From the NCBI GenBank assembly GCA_900550935.1, contig URUD01000047.1, forward strand, positions 1-19,781: DNA of 19,781 nucleotides. The letters run 5' to 3'. The translations under genes and the position numbers were made by a program. Under the pieces are notes generated by a model, which had not been told where the DNA came from, ran no database searches, and was given only the letters and a program-made list of their open reading frames with translations. Position 1 is the first letter of the stretch; each line of letters opens with the position of its first letter. Source of the stretch: an uncultured Roseburia sp. (lineage in GTDB: Bacteria; Bacillota; Clostridia; Lachnospirales; Lachnospiraceae). Below, in pieces: positions 8,069 to 15,140 of the stretch.

Positions 8069-8905
8069 ATGCAGTTAGGAATACGTTTACATGATATCAA
8101 AAAAGCTCCTTTGGAGGAACGCCTTGCCATTGCCAATGAGCAGGGATTTGCCTGCGGGCATCTGGCACTTGCAAAAGTGATCTCGGAGTATCCGGTCGAT
8201 GACGGAGCACTGACTCCGGGATTTGCCCTGTATTTAAAAAAGCTTTTTGCAAAAAATGAGCTAGATGTTGCTGTTTTAGGATGTTACTTAAATCTGGCAA
8301 ATCCAAATGAGGAGAGCCTCGCCAAGATAAAAAGACGCTATCTGACAAACATCCGGTTTGCATCCCTTTTGGGTGCCGGTGTTGTCGGAACAGAGACCGG
8401 TGCGGTCAATGAGGAATATAAGTTTGAAGAGCGCAATCATTCGGATGAAGCACTTGACATCTTCATTCGAAATGTACGACCGGTTGTAGAATATGCAGAA
8501 AAAATGGGAGTCATTCTGGCAATCGAGCCGGTGGCAAAACATATCGTCTGCAATCCGAAACGTGCCAGAAGAGTGCTCGATGAGATCGCATCCCCGAATC
8601 TCCAGATCATTTTTGATCCGGTCAATCTGCTGGATCATTCCAATTATCAAAACAGGGAAGAGATCTTTGCAGAGGCGATCGATTTACTCGGGGAAGATAT
8701 TGCCATGGTGCATATCAAAGATTTCGTGGTAAAAGACAACGAACTTGTTTCGGTCGCTGCCGGAACCGGAGAGATGGACTATAGCCAGATCATCCGTTTT
8801 ATGAAAGAGAAAAAGCCATACATCCATGCAACACTGGAAAATACGGTACCGGAAAATGCCGTAGCAGCAAGAGAGTATATTCAGAACCTATGGAATCAGG
8901 CGTAA
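8069..8905 (+). CDS. Sugar-phosphate isomerase/epimerase-like TIM-barrel protein (AP-endonuclease-2 fold)
   Basis: This 278-residue protein of the xylose-isomerase-like TIM-barrel superfamily would interconvert or rearrange a sugar or keto-acid intermediate. The metal-site quartet expected of the fold is visible: Glu153 (AIEPV), Asp183 (FDPVN), His215 (VHIKD) and Glu257 (TLENT). I chose the ATG at 8069 because GGAAAGGGA lies just before it and MQLGIRLHDI is a natural first beta strand. The upstream in-frame ATG at 8027 overlaps the end of the GH28 gene and would add a basic, unrelated tail. It is the last gene of the pectin operon and is followed by a terminator, so a role in metabolising the released monosaccharide is likely. 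Neither substrate nor reaction can be named. Confidence 0.8.
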   Translation: MQLGIRLHDIKKAPLEERLAIANEQGFACGHLALAKVISEYPVDDGALTPGFALYLKKLFAKNELDVAVLGCYLNLANPNEESLAKIKRRYLTNIRFASLLGAGVVGTETGAVNEEYKFEERNHSDEALDIFIRNVRPVVEYAEKMGVILAIEPVAKHIVCNPKRARRVLDEIASPNLQIIFDPVNLLDHSNYQNREEIFAEAIDLLGEDIAMVHIKDFVVKDNELVSVAAGTGEMDYSQIIRFMKEKKPYIHATLENTVPENAVAAREYIQNLWNQA

Positions 8906-8947
8906 AAGAATAGAATACGCGATTTGCGAACATTCTATGATATAAAA

Positions 8948-8997
8948 AAAGCTGTCACTGTAACGAAGATAACTTTGCGAAGTGGCAGCTTTCTCTT
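8948..8997 (+). terminator. Rho-independent terminator of the pectin operon
   Basis: Arms AAAGCTGTCACT (8948-8959) and AGTGGCAGCTTT (8981-8992) form 12 pairs with one G-U. An inner stem CGAAG/CTTTG closes an ATAA loop. A T-rich tract (TTTCTCTTT) follows. It lies about 45 bp after the last gene of the operon. Confidence 0.85.
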
Positions 8998-9042
8998 TGT
9001 CATAAATAATAGAAGTGCGATCAACAAACAGTCTGTTATATC

Positions 9043-9077
9043 GCAAAAAAAACGTACCGCAAAATGCGATACGTTTT
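9043..9077 (-). terminator. Rho-independent terminator of rpmB
   Basis: On the minus strand, AAAACGTATCGCA and TGCGGTACGTTTT (plus-strand arms 9065-9077 and 9049-9061) pair over 13 bp with one G-U and an unusually short 3-nt loop. An uninterrupted U-run follows (the A8 tract at 9045-9052 on the plus strand, part of it within the arm). It begins 7 bp after the rpmB stop codon. A short T-run on the plus strand means it might also catch read-through from the pectin operon. Confidence 0.88.
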
Positions 9078-9084
9078 TGATGGA

Positions 9085-9270
9085 TTAAGCTCTTTCAACT
9101 TTACCAGATTTTAAACAGGAAGCACATACATATAATTTCTTTGGTGTTCCGTTTACTTTACAGCTCACACGCTTAATGTTTGATTTCCACATTCTATTTG
9201 ATTTTCTATGTGAATGGCTCACATTGTTTCCGAAATGAGCACCCTTTCCACAAACTGCACACTTTGCCAT
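9085..9270 (-). CDS. rpmB: 50S ribosomal protein L28
   Basis: This is a structural protein of the large ribosomal subunit, 61 residues, the usual length in Firmicutes. It is recognised by MAKCAVCGKGAHFGNNVSHSHRKSNR and the C-terminal YVCASCLKSGKV. It carries the zinc-ribbon form, with Cys4-x2-Cys7 and a second CASC pair near 49-52. AGGAGG (plus-strand 9280-9285) lies 9 bp before the start. The gene is monocistronic, with its own promoter and terminator, and is divergent from the Asp23/fakA/recG operon, an arrangement common in this phylum. Confidence 0.98.
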   Translation of the reverse strand: MAKCAVCGKGAHFGNNVSHSHRKSNRMWKSNIKRVSCKVNGTPKKLYVCASCLKSGKVERA

Positions 9271-9297
9271 GTCCTAGCACCTCCTTGCATATATCGT

Positions 9298-9316
9298 AAT
9301 CTTGTTGCTCAAGATT
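9298..9316 (-). promoter_or_regulatory. Hairpin in the rpmB 5' leader
   Basis: AATCTTG (9298-9304) and CAAGATT (9310-9316) form a perfect 7-bp stem with a 5-nt loop, about 12 bp upstream of the rpmB Shine-Dalgarno site. It could modulate translation, but no known L28 leader class is recognised and the stem is short. Confidence 0.35.
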
Positions 9317-9380
9317 GCCTGTCGTAATTTACAGAATTTACCTGCATGATAACGTACACGTACAGGTTCACAACATGTTT

Positions 9381-9409
9381 ATTTTAGCAGATAAAAACAT
9401 ATAATGCAA
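9381..9409 (-). promoter_or_regulatory. SigA-type promoter of rpmB
   Basis: On the minus strand TTGCAT (-35, plus 9404-9409) is separated by exactly 17 bp from TAAAAT (-10, plus 9381-9386). The transcript would carry a leader of about 100 nt before the L28 start codon. Confidence 0.65.
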
Positions 9410-9471
9410 GTAAAAATTAAAAAAAATATTAAAATTTGAAAACAGGACTATGAATTTTTGGTAATTCAAGG

Positions 9472-9477
9472 TATAAT
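9472..9477 (+). promoter_or_regulatory. Putative -10 element for the Asp23/fakA/recG operon
   Basis: A perfect TATAAT lies 47 bp before the start codon of the Asp23-like gene. The -35 is poor: TATGAA at 9449-9454 with 17-bp spacing is the best candidate. The promoter position is likely, but its strength and sigma factor are uncertain. Confidence 0.5.
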
Positions 9478-9524
9478 AGAGTATATATTAGCGTCAATAC
9501 GACTTTGAAAGGAGTTCGATCGTA

Positions 9525-9884
9525 ATGAATGGACATATGGAGACCCAGTGGGGAAAAGTTTCAATAGATCCTGAAGTAATCGCAACCTATGCCGGTTCCG
9601 TTGCAGTAGAGTGTTTCGGAATTGTAGGTATGGCTGCAGTCAATATGAAGGATGGACTGGTTAAATTATTAAAGAAAGATTATCTGACACATGGTATTAA
9701 TGTAACGATTGATGAGGATAATAAGATCACGATTGATTTTCATGTTATTGTAGCGTATGGTGTCAGCATCAGTACGGTTTCCGACAATCTGATCGAAACG
9801 GTAAAATACAAAGTAGAAGAGTTTACCGGAATGGAAATCAAGAAATTGAACATTTACGTCGAAGGCGTGCGTGTGATTGATTAA
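9525..9884 (+). CDS. Asp23/Gls24-family envelope stress protein (YloU-like)
   Basis: This is a small cytosolic protein of the Asp23/Gls24 (DUF322) family, 119 residues, the normal length of the short YloU-type form. Family features are WGKVSIDPEVIATYAGSVAVECFGIVGMA at the N-terminus, VDFHVIVAYGV-like strands (IDFHVIVAYGVSI) in the centre and the C-terminal KKLNIYVEGVRVI. Family members are linked to cell-envelope homeostasis. This one is encoded directly before fakA, as in many Firmicutes, suggesting a link to membrane lipid metabolism. AAAGGAG at 9508-9514 supports the start. It ends 14 bp before fakA, so the two are co-transcribed. Confidence 0.95.
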   Translation: MNGHMETQWGKVSIDPEVIATYAGSVAVECFGIVGMAAVNMKDGLVKLLKKDYLTHGINVTIDEDNKITIDFHVIVAYGVSISTVSDNLIETVKYKVEEFTGMEIKKLNIYVEGVRVID

Positions 9885-9898
9885 GGAGGATTTAAAAC

Positions 9899-11593
9899 GT
9901 GGAGATCACTACGATAAATGCTGAACTGTTAGCAAAGATGTTTTTAGCAGGAGCAAAGAACTTAGAAGTTAAAAAAGAATGGATCAATGAATTAAATGTA
10001 TTCCCGGTACCGGATGGTGATACCGGAACCAATATGTCAATGACCATCATGTCAGCAGCAAAAGAAGTTGCTGCCCTTGAGAAACCGGATATGAAGTCAC
10101 TGGCAAAAGCAATCTCTTCCGGCTCCCTGCGTGGTGCAAGAGGTAACTCAGGTGTTATCTTATCCCAGTTGTTCCGTGGTTTTACCAAGGTCATGGGAGA
10201 GTATGAGGAATTAAACGTCCAGATCTTATCGGATGCTTTCCAGAAATCAGTAGAGACTGCATATAAGGCAGTTATGAAACCAAAAGAAGGAACGATCCTT
10301 ACCGTTGCCAAAGGAATGGCAGACCGTGCGTTAGAACTCAGTGATGAGACCGAGGATCTGGTTACCTTCTGTGAGGAAGTGATCAAAGAGGGAGACCGTG
10401 TATTAGATCTGACACCGGAGATGCTTCCAGTATTAAAACAGGCTGGTGTGGTTGATTCCGGCGGACAGGGTCTGATGCAGGTATTAAAGGGTGCGCTTGA
10501 TGCATTGCTAGGAAAAGAGATCGACACCACAGTTGTGATCCCTGCAGAGAAACCGGCAGGAGAAGCAGTATCATCCACTTCTTATAATATTGAAGCACAG
10601 GCAAATCAGGAGATCAAGTTTGCTTACTGCACACAGTTTTTGATCATGTTAGAGAAACCGATCACGGACAAACAGGAGAGCGAGTTCAAATCCTATCTGG
10701 AGACGATAGGTGATTCTATCGTAGTGGTAGCAGATGATGAGATCGTAAAGGTACATGTACATACCAACGATCCGGGTCTTGCAATGCAGAGAGGTCTGAC
10801 CTATGGCGGTCTGACCACGATCATCATTGAAAATATGAAATTAGAGCGCGATGAGAAGATTTCCGCACTTAAAGAAAAAGAGATGCAGTCAGCAGGACTG
10901 CCGGATGCAGAGCCAAAAGCAACTGAGCCTCCAAAAGAGATGGGATTTATTTCCGTCAGCATCGGAGAGGGTATCAATGAGATCTTTAAGGGACTTGGTG
11001 TTGACTATATCATCGAGGGTGGTCAGACGATGAACCCGAGTACCGAGGATATGTTAAATGCGATCGACAAGGTAAATGCAAAGAATATCTTTATCCTGCC
11101 AAACAACAAAAACATTATCCTGGCAGCTAATCAGGCAGCTTCCCTGACTGAGGATAAAAATATCATCGTTGTGCCGACAAAGACGATCCCACAGGGTATT
11201 ACAGCACTGATCAACTATATCCCGGACAGCACGCCGGAAGAAAACGAAGAGCGTATGAAGTCTGAGATCGGTGTGGTAAAGACCGGTCAGGTAACTTATG
11301 CGGTACGTGATACCGTGATCGATGACAAAGAGATCAAACAGGATGATTACATGGGTATCGGTGACAGTGGCATCCTCTCTGTCGGACAGAATTTGGAGCC
11401 GACCGTGATGGATATGATGCACCAGCTCATTGACGAGGATTCTGCGATCGTCAGCGTATATTATGGTTCTGACATGAAAGAAGAAGATGCAGACGCACTG
11501 GGAAGCAAGATCGAAGAGGCATTCCCGGATGTAGAGGTTGAGGTACATTATGGTGGTCAGCCAATCTACTATTATGTGATTTCCGTAGAATAG
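9899..11593 (+). CDS. fakA: Fatty acid kinase catalytic subunit, DAK2-domain protein (FakA/YloV)
   Basis: FakA phosphorylates fatty acids carried by FakB proteins, feeding exogenous fatty acids into phospholipid synthesis. The 564-residue protein has an N-terminal DAK2 nucleotide-binding domain with the Mg-binding PDGDTGTNM (38-46) and SLRGARGNSGVILSQ. A middle domain carries the HVH pair (His286/His288), matching the histidines reported as important in Staphylococcus FakA. A C-terminal DegV-like region carries EGGQTMNPSTEDM. Translation starts at GTG, preceded by AAGGAGGA (9883-9890) that begins inside the upstream stop region. The ATG codons further in would remove conserved N-terminal sequence. 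The stop overlaps the Shine-Dalgarno site of recG, showing tight coupling. Confidence 0.95.
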   Translation: MEITTINAELLAKMFLAGAKNLEVKKEWINELNVFPVPDGDTGTNMSMTIMSAAKEVAALEKPDMKSLAKAISSGSLRGARGNSGVILSQLFRGFTKVMGEYEELNVQILSDAFQKSVETAYKAVMKPKEGTILTVAKGMADRALELSDETEDLVTFCEEVIKEGDRVLDLTPEMLPVLKQAGVVDSGGQGLMQVLKGALDALLGKEIDTTVVIPAEKPAGEAVSSTSYNIEAQANQEIKFAYCTQFLIMLEKPITDKQESEFKSYLETIGDSIVVVADDEIVKVHVHTNDPGLAMQRGLTYGGLTTIIIENMKLERDEKISALKEKEMQSAGLPDAEPKATEPPKEMGFISVSIGEGINEIFKGLGVDYIIEGGQTMNPSTEDMLNAIDKVNAKNIFILPNNKNIILAANQAASLTEDKNIIVVPTKTIPQGITALINYIPDSTPEENEERMKSEIGVVKTGQVTYAVRDTVIDDKEIKQDDYMGIGDSGILSVGQNLEPTVMDMMHQLIDEDSAIVSVYYGSDMKEEDADALGSKIEEAFPDVEVEVHYGGQPIYYYVISVE

Positions 11594-11600
11594 GAGCAGT

Positions 11601-13658
11601 ATGAACCGAGATTCTTCCATTTCAGAAATCAAAGGCGTCGGAGCAAAAACAGAAGAATTGTTTCACAAGATAGGAGTATATACCATTCGGGATATACTCC
11701 TTCATTATCCCAGGACTTATACGCAGTACCCGAAAGTAAAGCATGTGGATGAAGTGAACGAGGGAGAAACAGCAGCGGTTCTTGGCAGGATCACAAAGAC
11801 TCCGGTGGTAAAGCGAGTGCGTTCCATGCAGATCACCGTCACTGTGATCGGAGAACTGGATGTTTCAATGGAACTGGTCTGGTTTCGGATGCCTTATATC
11901 AAAAACAATTTAAAATCGGGCTGCAGCTATGTATTCTATGGTAAAGTCAATCGGAAAAACGGTCGTCTTGTGATGGAGCAGCCAGCCATATATTCCGTGG
12001 AGCAGTATTCATCCATGGAGGAAGTATTTCTGCCGGTGTATGCACTGACAGGAGGCCTTAGCAACAACCTGGTAACGAAAACGATCCGTGCAGCTCTGGG
12101 AGATGATTATCTTTTTGCAGATTATCTCCCGACGGAATTGAGAAACCGGCATGAATTATGTGAATATAATTATGCAATCCACCAGATCCATTTTCCGACG
12201 GATATGGAAACGCTGATCACTGCAAGAAAACGTCTTGTGTTTGACGAGTTTTTCCTTTTTATCTTAAGTATGCAGTATCAGAAAGAGAAACGGGAAAAAG
12301 AGCCAAATGGATTTGCATTTGCAGATGACGGTTTTGTGGATGGACTGATGGAAAAACTTCCATATGAGCTTACCGGGGCGCAGAAAAGAGCGTTAAATGA
12401 TGTCCTTTCGGATATGCGCAGCGAAACGGTCATGCAGCGTCTGATCCAGGGAGATGTAGGTTCTGGTAAAACGATTTTGGCATTTCTTGCAATGGCGGAT
12501 GCGGCACATAATGGCTACCAGTCTGCGATCATGGCACCTACCGAGGTGCTTGCAAGACAGCATTACGAAACGTTTCAACAACTCTGTGAGCGATTTGGGC
12601 TTCATATTCCGGTTGTCCTTCTGACCGGTTCGATGACAGCAAGACAGAAACGGCGTGCATATGAGGCATTGGAAGTATACGAAAATGCGATGGTGATCGG
12701 TACACATGCACTGATCCAGGAAAAGGCAGTCTACCAGAACCTTGCACTGGTCATTACGGATGAGCAGCACCGGTTTGGCGTAAAACAGCGCGAAACATTT
12801 GCACAGAAGGGCTATGAACCGCATGTCCTTGTCATGAGTGCGACACCGATTCCACGTACCCTTGCAATCATCCTGTATGGAGATCTTGATATTTCCGTGA
12901 TTGATGAGGTGCCGGCGAAACGTCTGCCAATCAAAAACTGTGTCGTGAATACGACTTACCGTCCGAAAGCATATTCTTTTATTGAAAATGAGATCGAAAT
13001 GGGGCATCAGGCATATGTCATCTGTCCGCTGGTTGAAGAAAGTGAAAATATGGAGGCAGAGAACGTCACAGATTATGCGAAGAAACTCCGCGGTATATTT
13101 CCGGAAGAGATACAGCTTGGTGTGCTTCATGGTCAGATGAAACCGGATCAGAAGAATAAGATCATGGAGGAGTTTGCCGCAGGAGGCATACAGGTGCTGA
13201 TCTCAACAACCGTTGTGGAAGTCGGGGTCAATGTGCCAAATGCGACCGTGATGCTGATCGAAAATGCGGAACGCTTTGGATTAGCTCAGCTTCACCAGCT
13301 CAGAGGTCGTGTCGGTCGTGGCGATGCACAGTCCTACTGTATTATGGTAAATTGTTCTGACAATAAAAATGCGGCAAAACGGCTCGATATCTTAAACCGG
13401 TCAAATGATGGATTTAAGATCGCAAGTGAGGACTTAAAACTCCGTGGACCGGGAGATTTCTTCGGGATCCGACAGTCCGGGGATATGCAGTTTGCCCTGG
13501 CAGATATCTATCAGGATGCAGGGGTGTTACAGAAGGCATCCGAGGAGGTAACAGCAATCTTAGAGCAGGATCCGGAACTGGAAAAACCGGAAAACCGAAA
13601 TCTGAAGCGATATCTGGAAGAATTTTTCGAGGACCGGAGAAGCAGGCTGAATTTATAA
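11601..13658 (+). CDS. recG: ATP-dependent DNA helicase RecG
   Basis: RecG remodels stalled replication forks and branched recombination intermediates. The 685-residue length is standard. The N-terminal third is the wedge/OB region, with ISEIKGVGAKTEELFHKIGVYTIRDILLHYPR near the start. The SF2 helicase core follows: Walker A GDVGSGKT (284-291), DEQH box (387-390), MSATPIPRT, and motif VI QLRGRVGRG (566-574). The C-terminal EDLKLRGPGDFFGIRQSG is characteristic of RecG. AGGAG at 11592-11596 supports the ATG. It is the last gene of the Asp23/fakA/recG operon. I see no convincing terminator in the 97 bp before the convergent ROK gene. Confidence 0.98.
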   Translation: MNRDSSISEIKGVGAKTEELFHKIGVYTIRDILLHYPRTYTQYPKVKHVDEVNEGETAAVLGRITKTPVVKRVRSMQITVTVIGELDVSMELVWFRMPYIKNNLKSGCSYVFYGKVNRKNGRLVMEQPAIYSVEQYSSMEEVFLPVYALTGGLSNNLVTKTIRAALGDDYLFADYLPTELRNRHELCEYNYAIHQIHFPTDMETLITARKRLVFDEFFLFILSMQYQKEKREKEPNGFAFADDGFVDGLMEKLPYELTGAQKRALNDVLSDMRSETVMQRLIQGDVGSGKTILAFLAMADAAHNGYQSAIMAPTEVLARQHYETFQQLCERFGLHIPVVLLTGSMTARQKRRAYEALEVYENAMVIGTHALIQEKAVYQNLALVITDEQHRFGVKQRETFAQKGYEPHVLVMSATPIPRTLAIILYGDLDISVIDEVPAKRLPIKNCVVNTTYRPKAYSFIENEIEMGHQAYVICPLVEESENMEAENVTDYAKKLRGIFPEEIQLGVLHGQMKPDQKNKIMEEFAAGGIQVLISTTVVEVGVNVPNATVMLIENAERFGLAQLHQLRGRVGRGDAQSYCIMVNCSDNKNAAKRLDILNRSNDGFKIASEDLKLRGPGDFFGIRQSGDMQFALADIYQDAGVLQKASEEVTAILEQDPELEKPENRNLKRYLEEFFEDRRSRLNL

Positions 13659-13755
13659 AAATAAAACTTAAAAACTTGGTAAATCAGCGATTTAAGCATC
13701 GCCCGGCAGCTTGTATTATTGACAGCCATACTCTGATTAAAGAAGCCAATGCATT

Positions 13756-14895
13756 TTATAAATCAGATGGGGCCAGGAATTGTTTCACATAGTAAAGGGA
13801 GGCTCCGATTGCTGGTGTATACTGCCCATGATTACCAACTAAAATCTGCTCTTTTGTCATCTGAAAAAGGGAAATTTCATTAATTTTTTCCAGCAGATAT
13901 GACATATCTGATTCTTCAAAATAGGGTGCAAGGTATCCGCTTATAATAACTGGGCAGTCAATGACCAGATTCAGATTGCGGATCGCAAAAGCAAGATGAT
14001 CCAGATAATTCTGCCAGATTGGTAAAAGAGCAGAATCCTGCGTAGTATGCAGAATATGGAAAAATTCTTTGATCGGCATATCAGCAGCAGTTTTTAGTGC
14101 ATTTGCAGAACAATAGGTTTCAAGACATCCGTGATTGCCGCAATAACATTTTGGCCCGGCCGGATCAATGCAGATATGCTCAAAAAGTCCACTGCGCATG
14201 TGATTCCCCTGATGCACTTCGTGGTTGGTGATAATGGCACCTCCAAGGTTCTGGTTCAGAAGAAAGATCAGTGCACTGTCAAACTGTGGATGATTCCAAA
14301 GTTCTAACTCTGCGGCAGCTTTGGAATCATGTTCTAAATGGCATGAATATGGCAGCCTGGATGAAAAATCAGAAATCTTCATCTTAGTATTTCCCATGAT
14401 ATCGCCATATGTCACTGCAGTTCCGTCCGGAGAGATGATGCCCTGTGTGGCGATGGAAATTCCCTCGACCTTTTCCGGATCATATTGATACTTCTGGATA
14501 AATTGTTCTACATTTTCAGCAAGGGCGGTATAATAAGTATCGCTGTTCTCATAGGGCAGCGAAATTGTCTCAGTGGCGATCGCATCACCATATAAATTCA
14601 CTGCTGCCATATGAACCATATCTTTTAAAATTCCAAGACCGATGGAAATACGGAAATCTTCGACAATCCGTATAATCTGCGCTTTCCGTCCACCGGTAGA
14701 TTCGAAATATCCATTGCGGCTGATCAGCCCGTCATTTTCCAATTCATTTAAATTCTGACTGACCGTGGAAAGTCCCATCTGCAGATCCGAAACAATCTGC
14801 AGTTTGGAAGTTTCTTTTTTCTGATAGATATATTGGAAAACTTTATTACGGTTTATTTTTTTTAAGGTAATCGTAGTCATTCCTTTTTCTTTCAT
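13756..14895 (-). CDS. ROK-family transcriptional regulator (NagC/XylR-type repressor)
   Basis: This sugar-responsive DNA-binding protein probably controls the divergent oxidoreductase/permease/kinase operon and itself. Of 379 residues, about 1-75 form a winged helix-turn-helix (KLQIVSDLQMGLSTVSQNLNELENDGLI, wing at GYFESTGGRKAQ). The rest is a ROK sugar-binding fold with the zinc site His240 and CYCGNHGC (Cys250, Cys252, Cys257) and the catalytic-type Asp190 in LEHDSKAAAE. The ATP-binding DxGGTK loop is replaced by SIGLGILKD, so kinase activity is unlikely, as expected for a repressor. The upstream start is chosen because AAGGAG lies at good distance; the alternative start five codons in has its purine run too close. 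A 25-bp inverted repeat sits in its own leader. Confidence 0.93.
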   Translation of the reverse strand: MKEKGMTTITLKKINRNKVFQYIYQKKETSKLQIVSDLQMGLSTVSQNLNELENDGLISRNGYFESTGGRKAQIIRIVEDFRISIGLGILKDMVHMAAVNLYGDAIATETISLPYENSDTYYTALAENVEQFIQKYQYDPEKVEGISIATQGIISPDGTAVTYGDIMGNTKMKISDFSSRLPYSCHLEHDSKAAAELELWNHPQFDSALIFLLNQNLGGAIITNHEVHQGNHMRSGLFEHICIDPAGPKCYCGNHGCLETYCSANALKTAADMPIKEFFHILHTTQDSALLPIWQNYLDHLAFAIRNLNLVIDCPVIISGYLAPYFEESDMSYLLEKINEISLFQMTKEQILVGNHGQYTPAIGASLYYVKQFLAPSDL

Positions 14896-14909
14896 AATAA
14901 ACTCCTTTA

Positions 14910-14934
14910 CTTATGTGTGAAACATACATATAAG
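14910..14934. promoter_or_regulatory. Candidate ROK operator 1 (25-bp inverted repeat in the repressor leader)
   Basis: The ends CTTAT (14910-14914) and ATAAG (14930-14934) are perfect complements. The inner TGT/ACA at 14916-14918 and 14926-14928 also pair, giving 8 of 10 symmetric positions about a single centre (14922). It lies just downstream of the predicted repressor promoter and about 15 bp before the start codon, a place suited to autoregulation. Confidence 0.55.
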
Positions 14935-14944
14935 ATCTAGATAT

Positions 14945-14973
14945 ATTTTAATATAAATGGGTTTATAAAACAA
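14945..14973 (-). promoter_or_regulatory. Promoter of the ROK regulator gene
   Basis: On the minus strand TTGTTT (-35, plus 14968-14973) is spaced exactly 17 bp from TAAAAT (-10, plus 14945-14950). The surrounding DNA is very AT-rich, so chance matches are possible. The position about 50 bp before the start codon is appropriate. Confidence 0.55.
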
Positions 14974-15037
14974 GAATTTAGATTTGCTTTGTGAAAAAGT
15001 AATAAAAAAATGGATTTAAAATTGTATTTTTTATCAA

Positions 15038-15066
15038 TAGACAAGAAAATATCGTAGTTATATACT
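15038..15066 (+). promoter_or_regulatory. Promoter of the oxidoreductase/permease/kinase operon
   Basis: TAGACA (-35, 15038-15043, five of six consensus bases) is followed by a 17-bp spacer and TATACT (-10, 15061-15066, five of six). Transcription would start near 15073, inside the second inverted repeat and about 68 nt before the first start codon. Confidence 0.7.
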
Positions 15067-15069
15067 CTA

Positions 15070-15094
15070 CTTACAACTTAGATATAAGCGTAAG
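15070..15094. promoter_or_regulatory. Candidate ROK operator 2 (25-bp inverted repeat at the operon start site)
   Basis: CTTAC (15070-15074) and GTAAG (15090-15094) are perfect complements at the same end-to-end distance (25 bp) as operator 1. Internal CTTA and TAAG copies add a second, slightly offset symmetry. It covers the predicted transcription start, so a bound repressor would block the operon directly. The segment AAGCGT inside it also resembles a cre core, but the match to the full cre consensus is weak. Confidence 0.5.
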
Positions 15095-15140
15095 TAAAAA
15101 GTACAACAAAAGGGCAAAAGAAAACAAGGAGGTAAAAAAC

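Noticed and set aside
8920..9070. Recurring TTTGCGA/TCGCAAA words between the pectin operon and rpmB, considered as a repeat or CRISPR-like array
   Set aside because: Copies are short and irregularly spaced; they are largely accounted for by the two terminators and a 6-bp stem (TAGAAT/ATTCTA at 8911-8937).
9892..10578. Minus-strand open frame of 228 codons opposite fakA
   Set aside because: The Ser/Thr/Pro-rich, low-complexity translation is what the antisense of a conserved gene gives. fakA motifs are intact on the plus strand.
11054..11632. Minus-strand open frame of 192 codons opposite the end of fakA
   Set aside because: It overlaps the conserved C-terminal domain of fakA and the recG start; no family resemblance and no translation signal.
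12393..13130. Minus-strand open frame of 245 codons opposite recG
   Set aside because: It lies entirely within the helicase domain of recG, is rich in Cys, His and Arg with no recognisable domain, and has no ribosome-binding site. It is a shadow of the real gene.
13687..13702. GCGAT/ATCGC mini-hairpin between recG and the ROK gene as a terminator
   Set aside because: Only five base pairs and no T-run on either strand; the convergent 97-bp gap shows no convincing terminator.
15083..15096. cre-like sequence TATAAGCGTAAGTA within operator 2
   Set aside because: The AAGCGT core is good but three of 14 positions fail the consensus, and the same bases are better explained by the inverted repeat.
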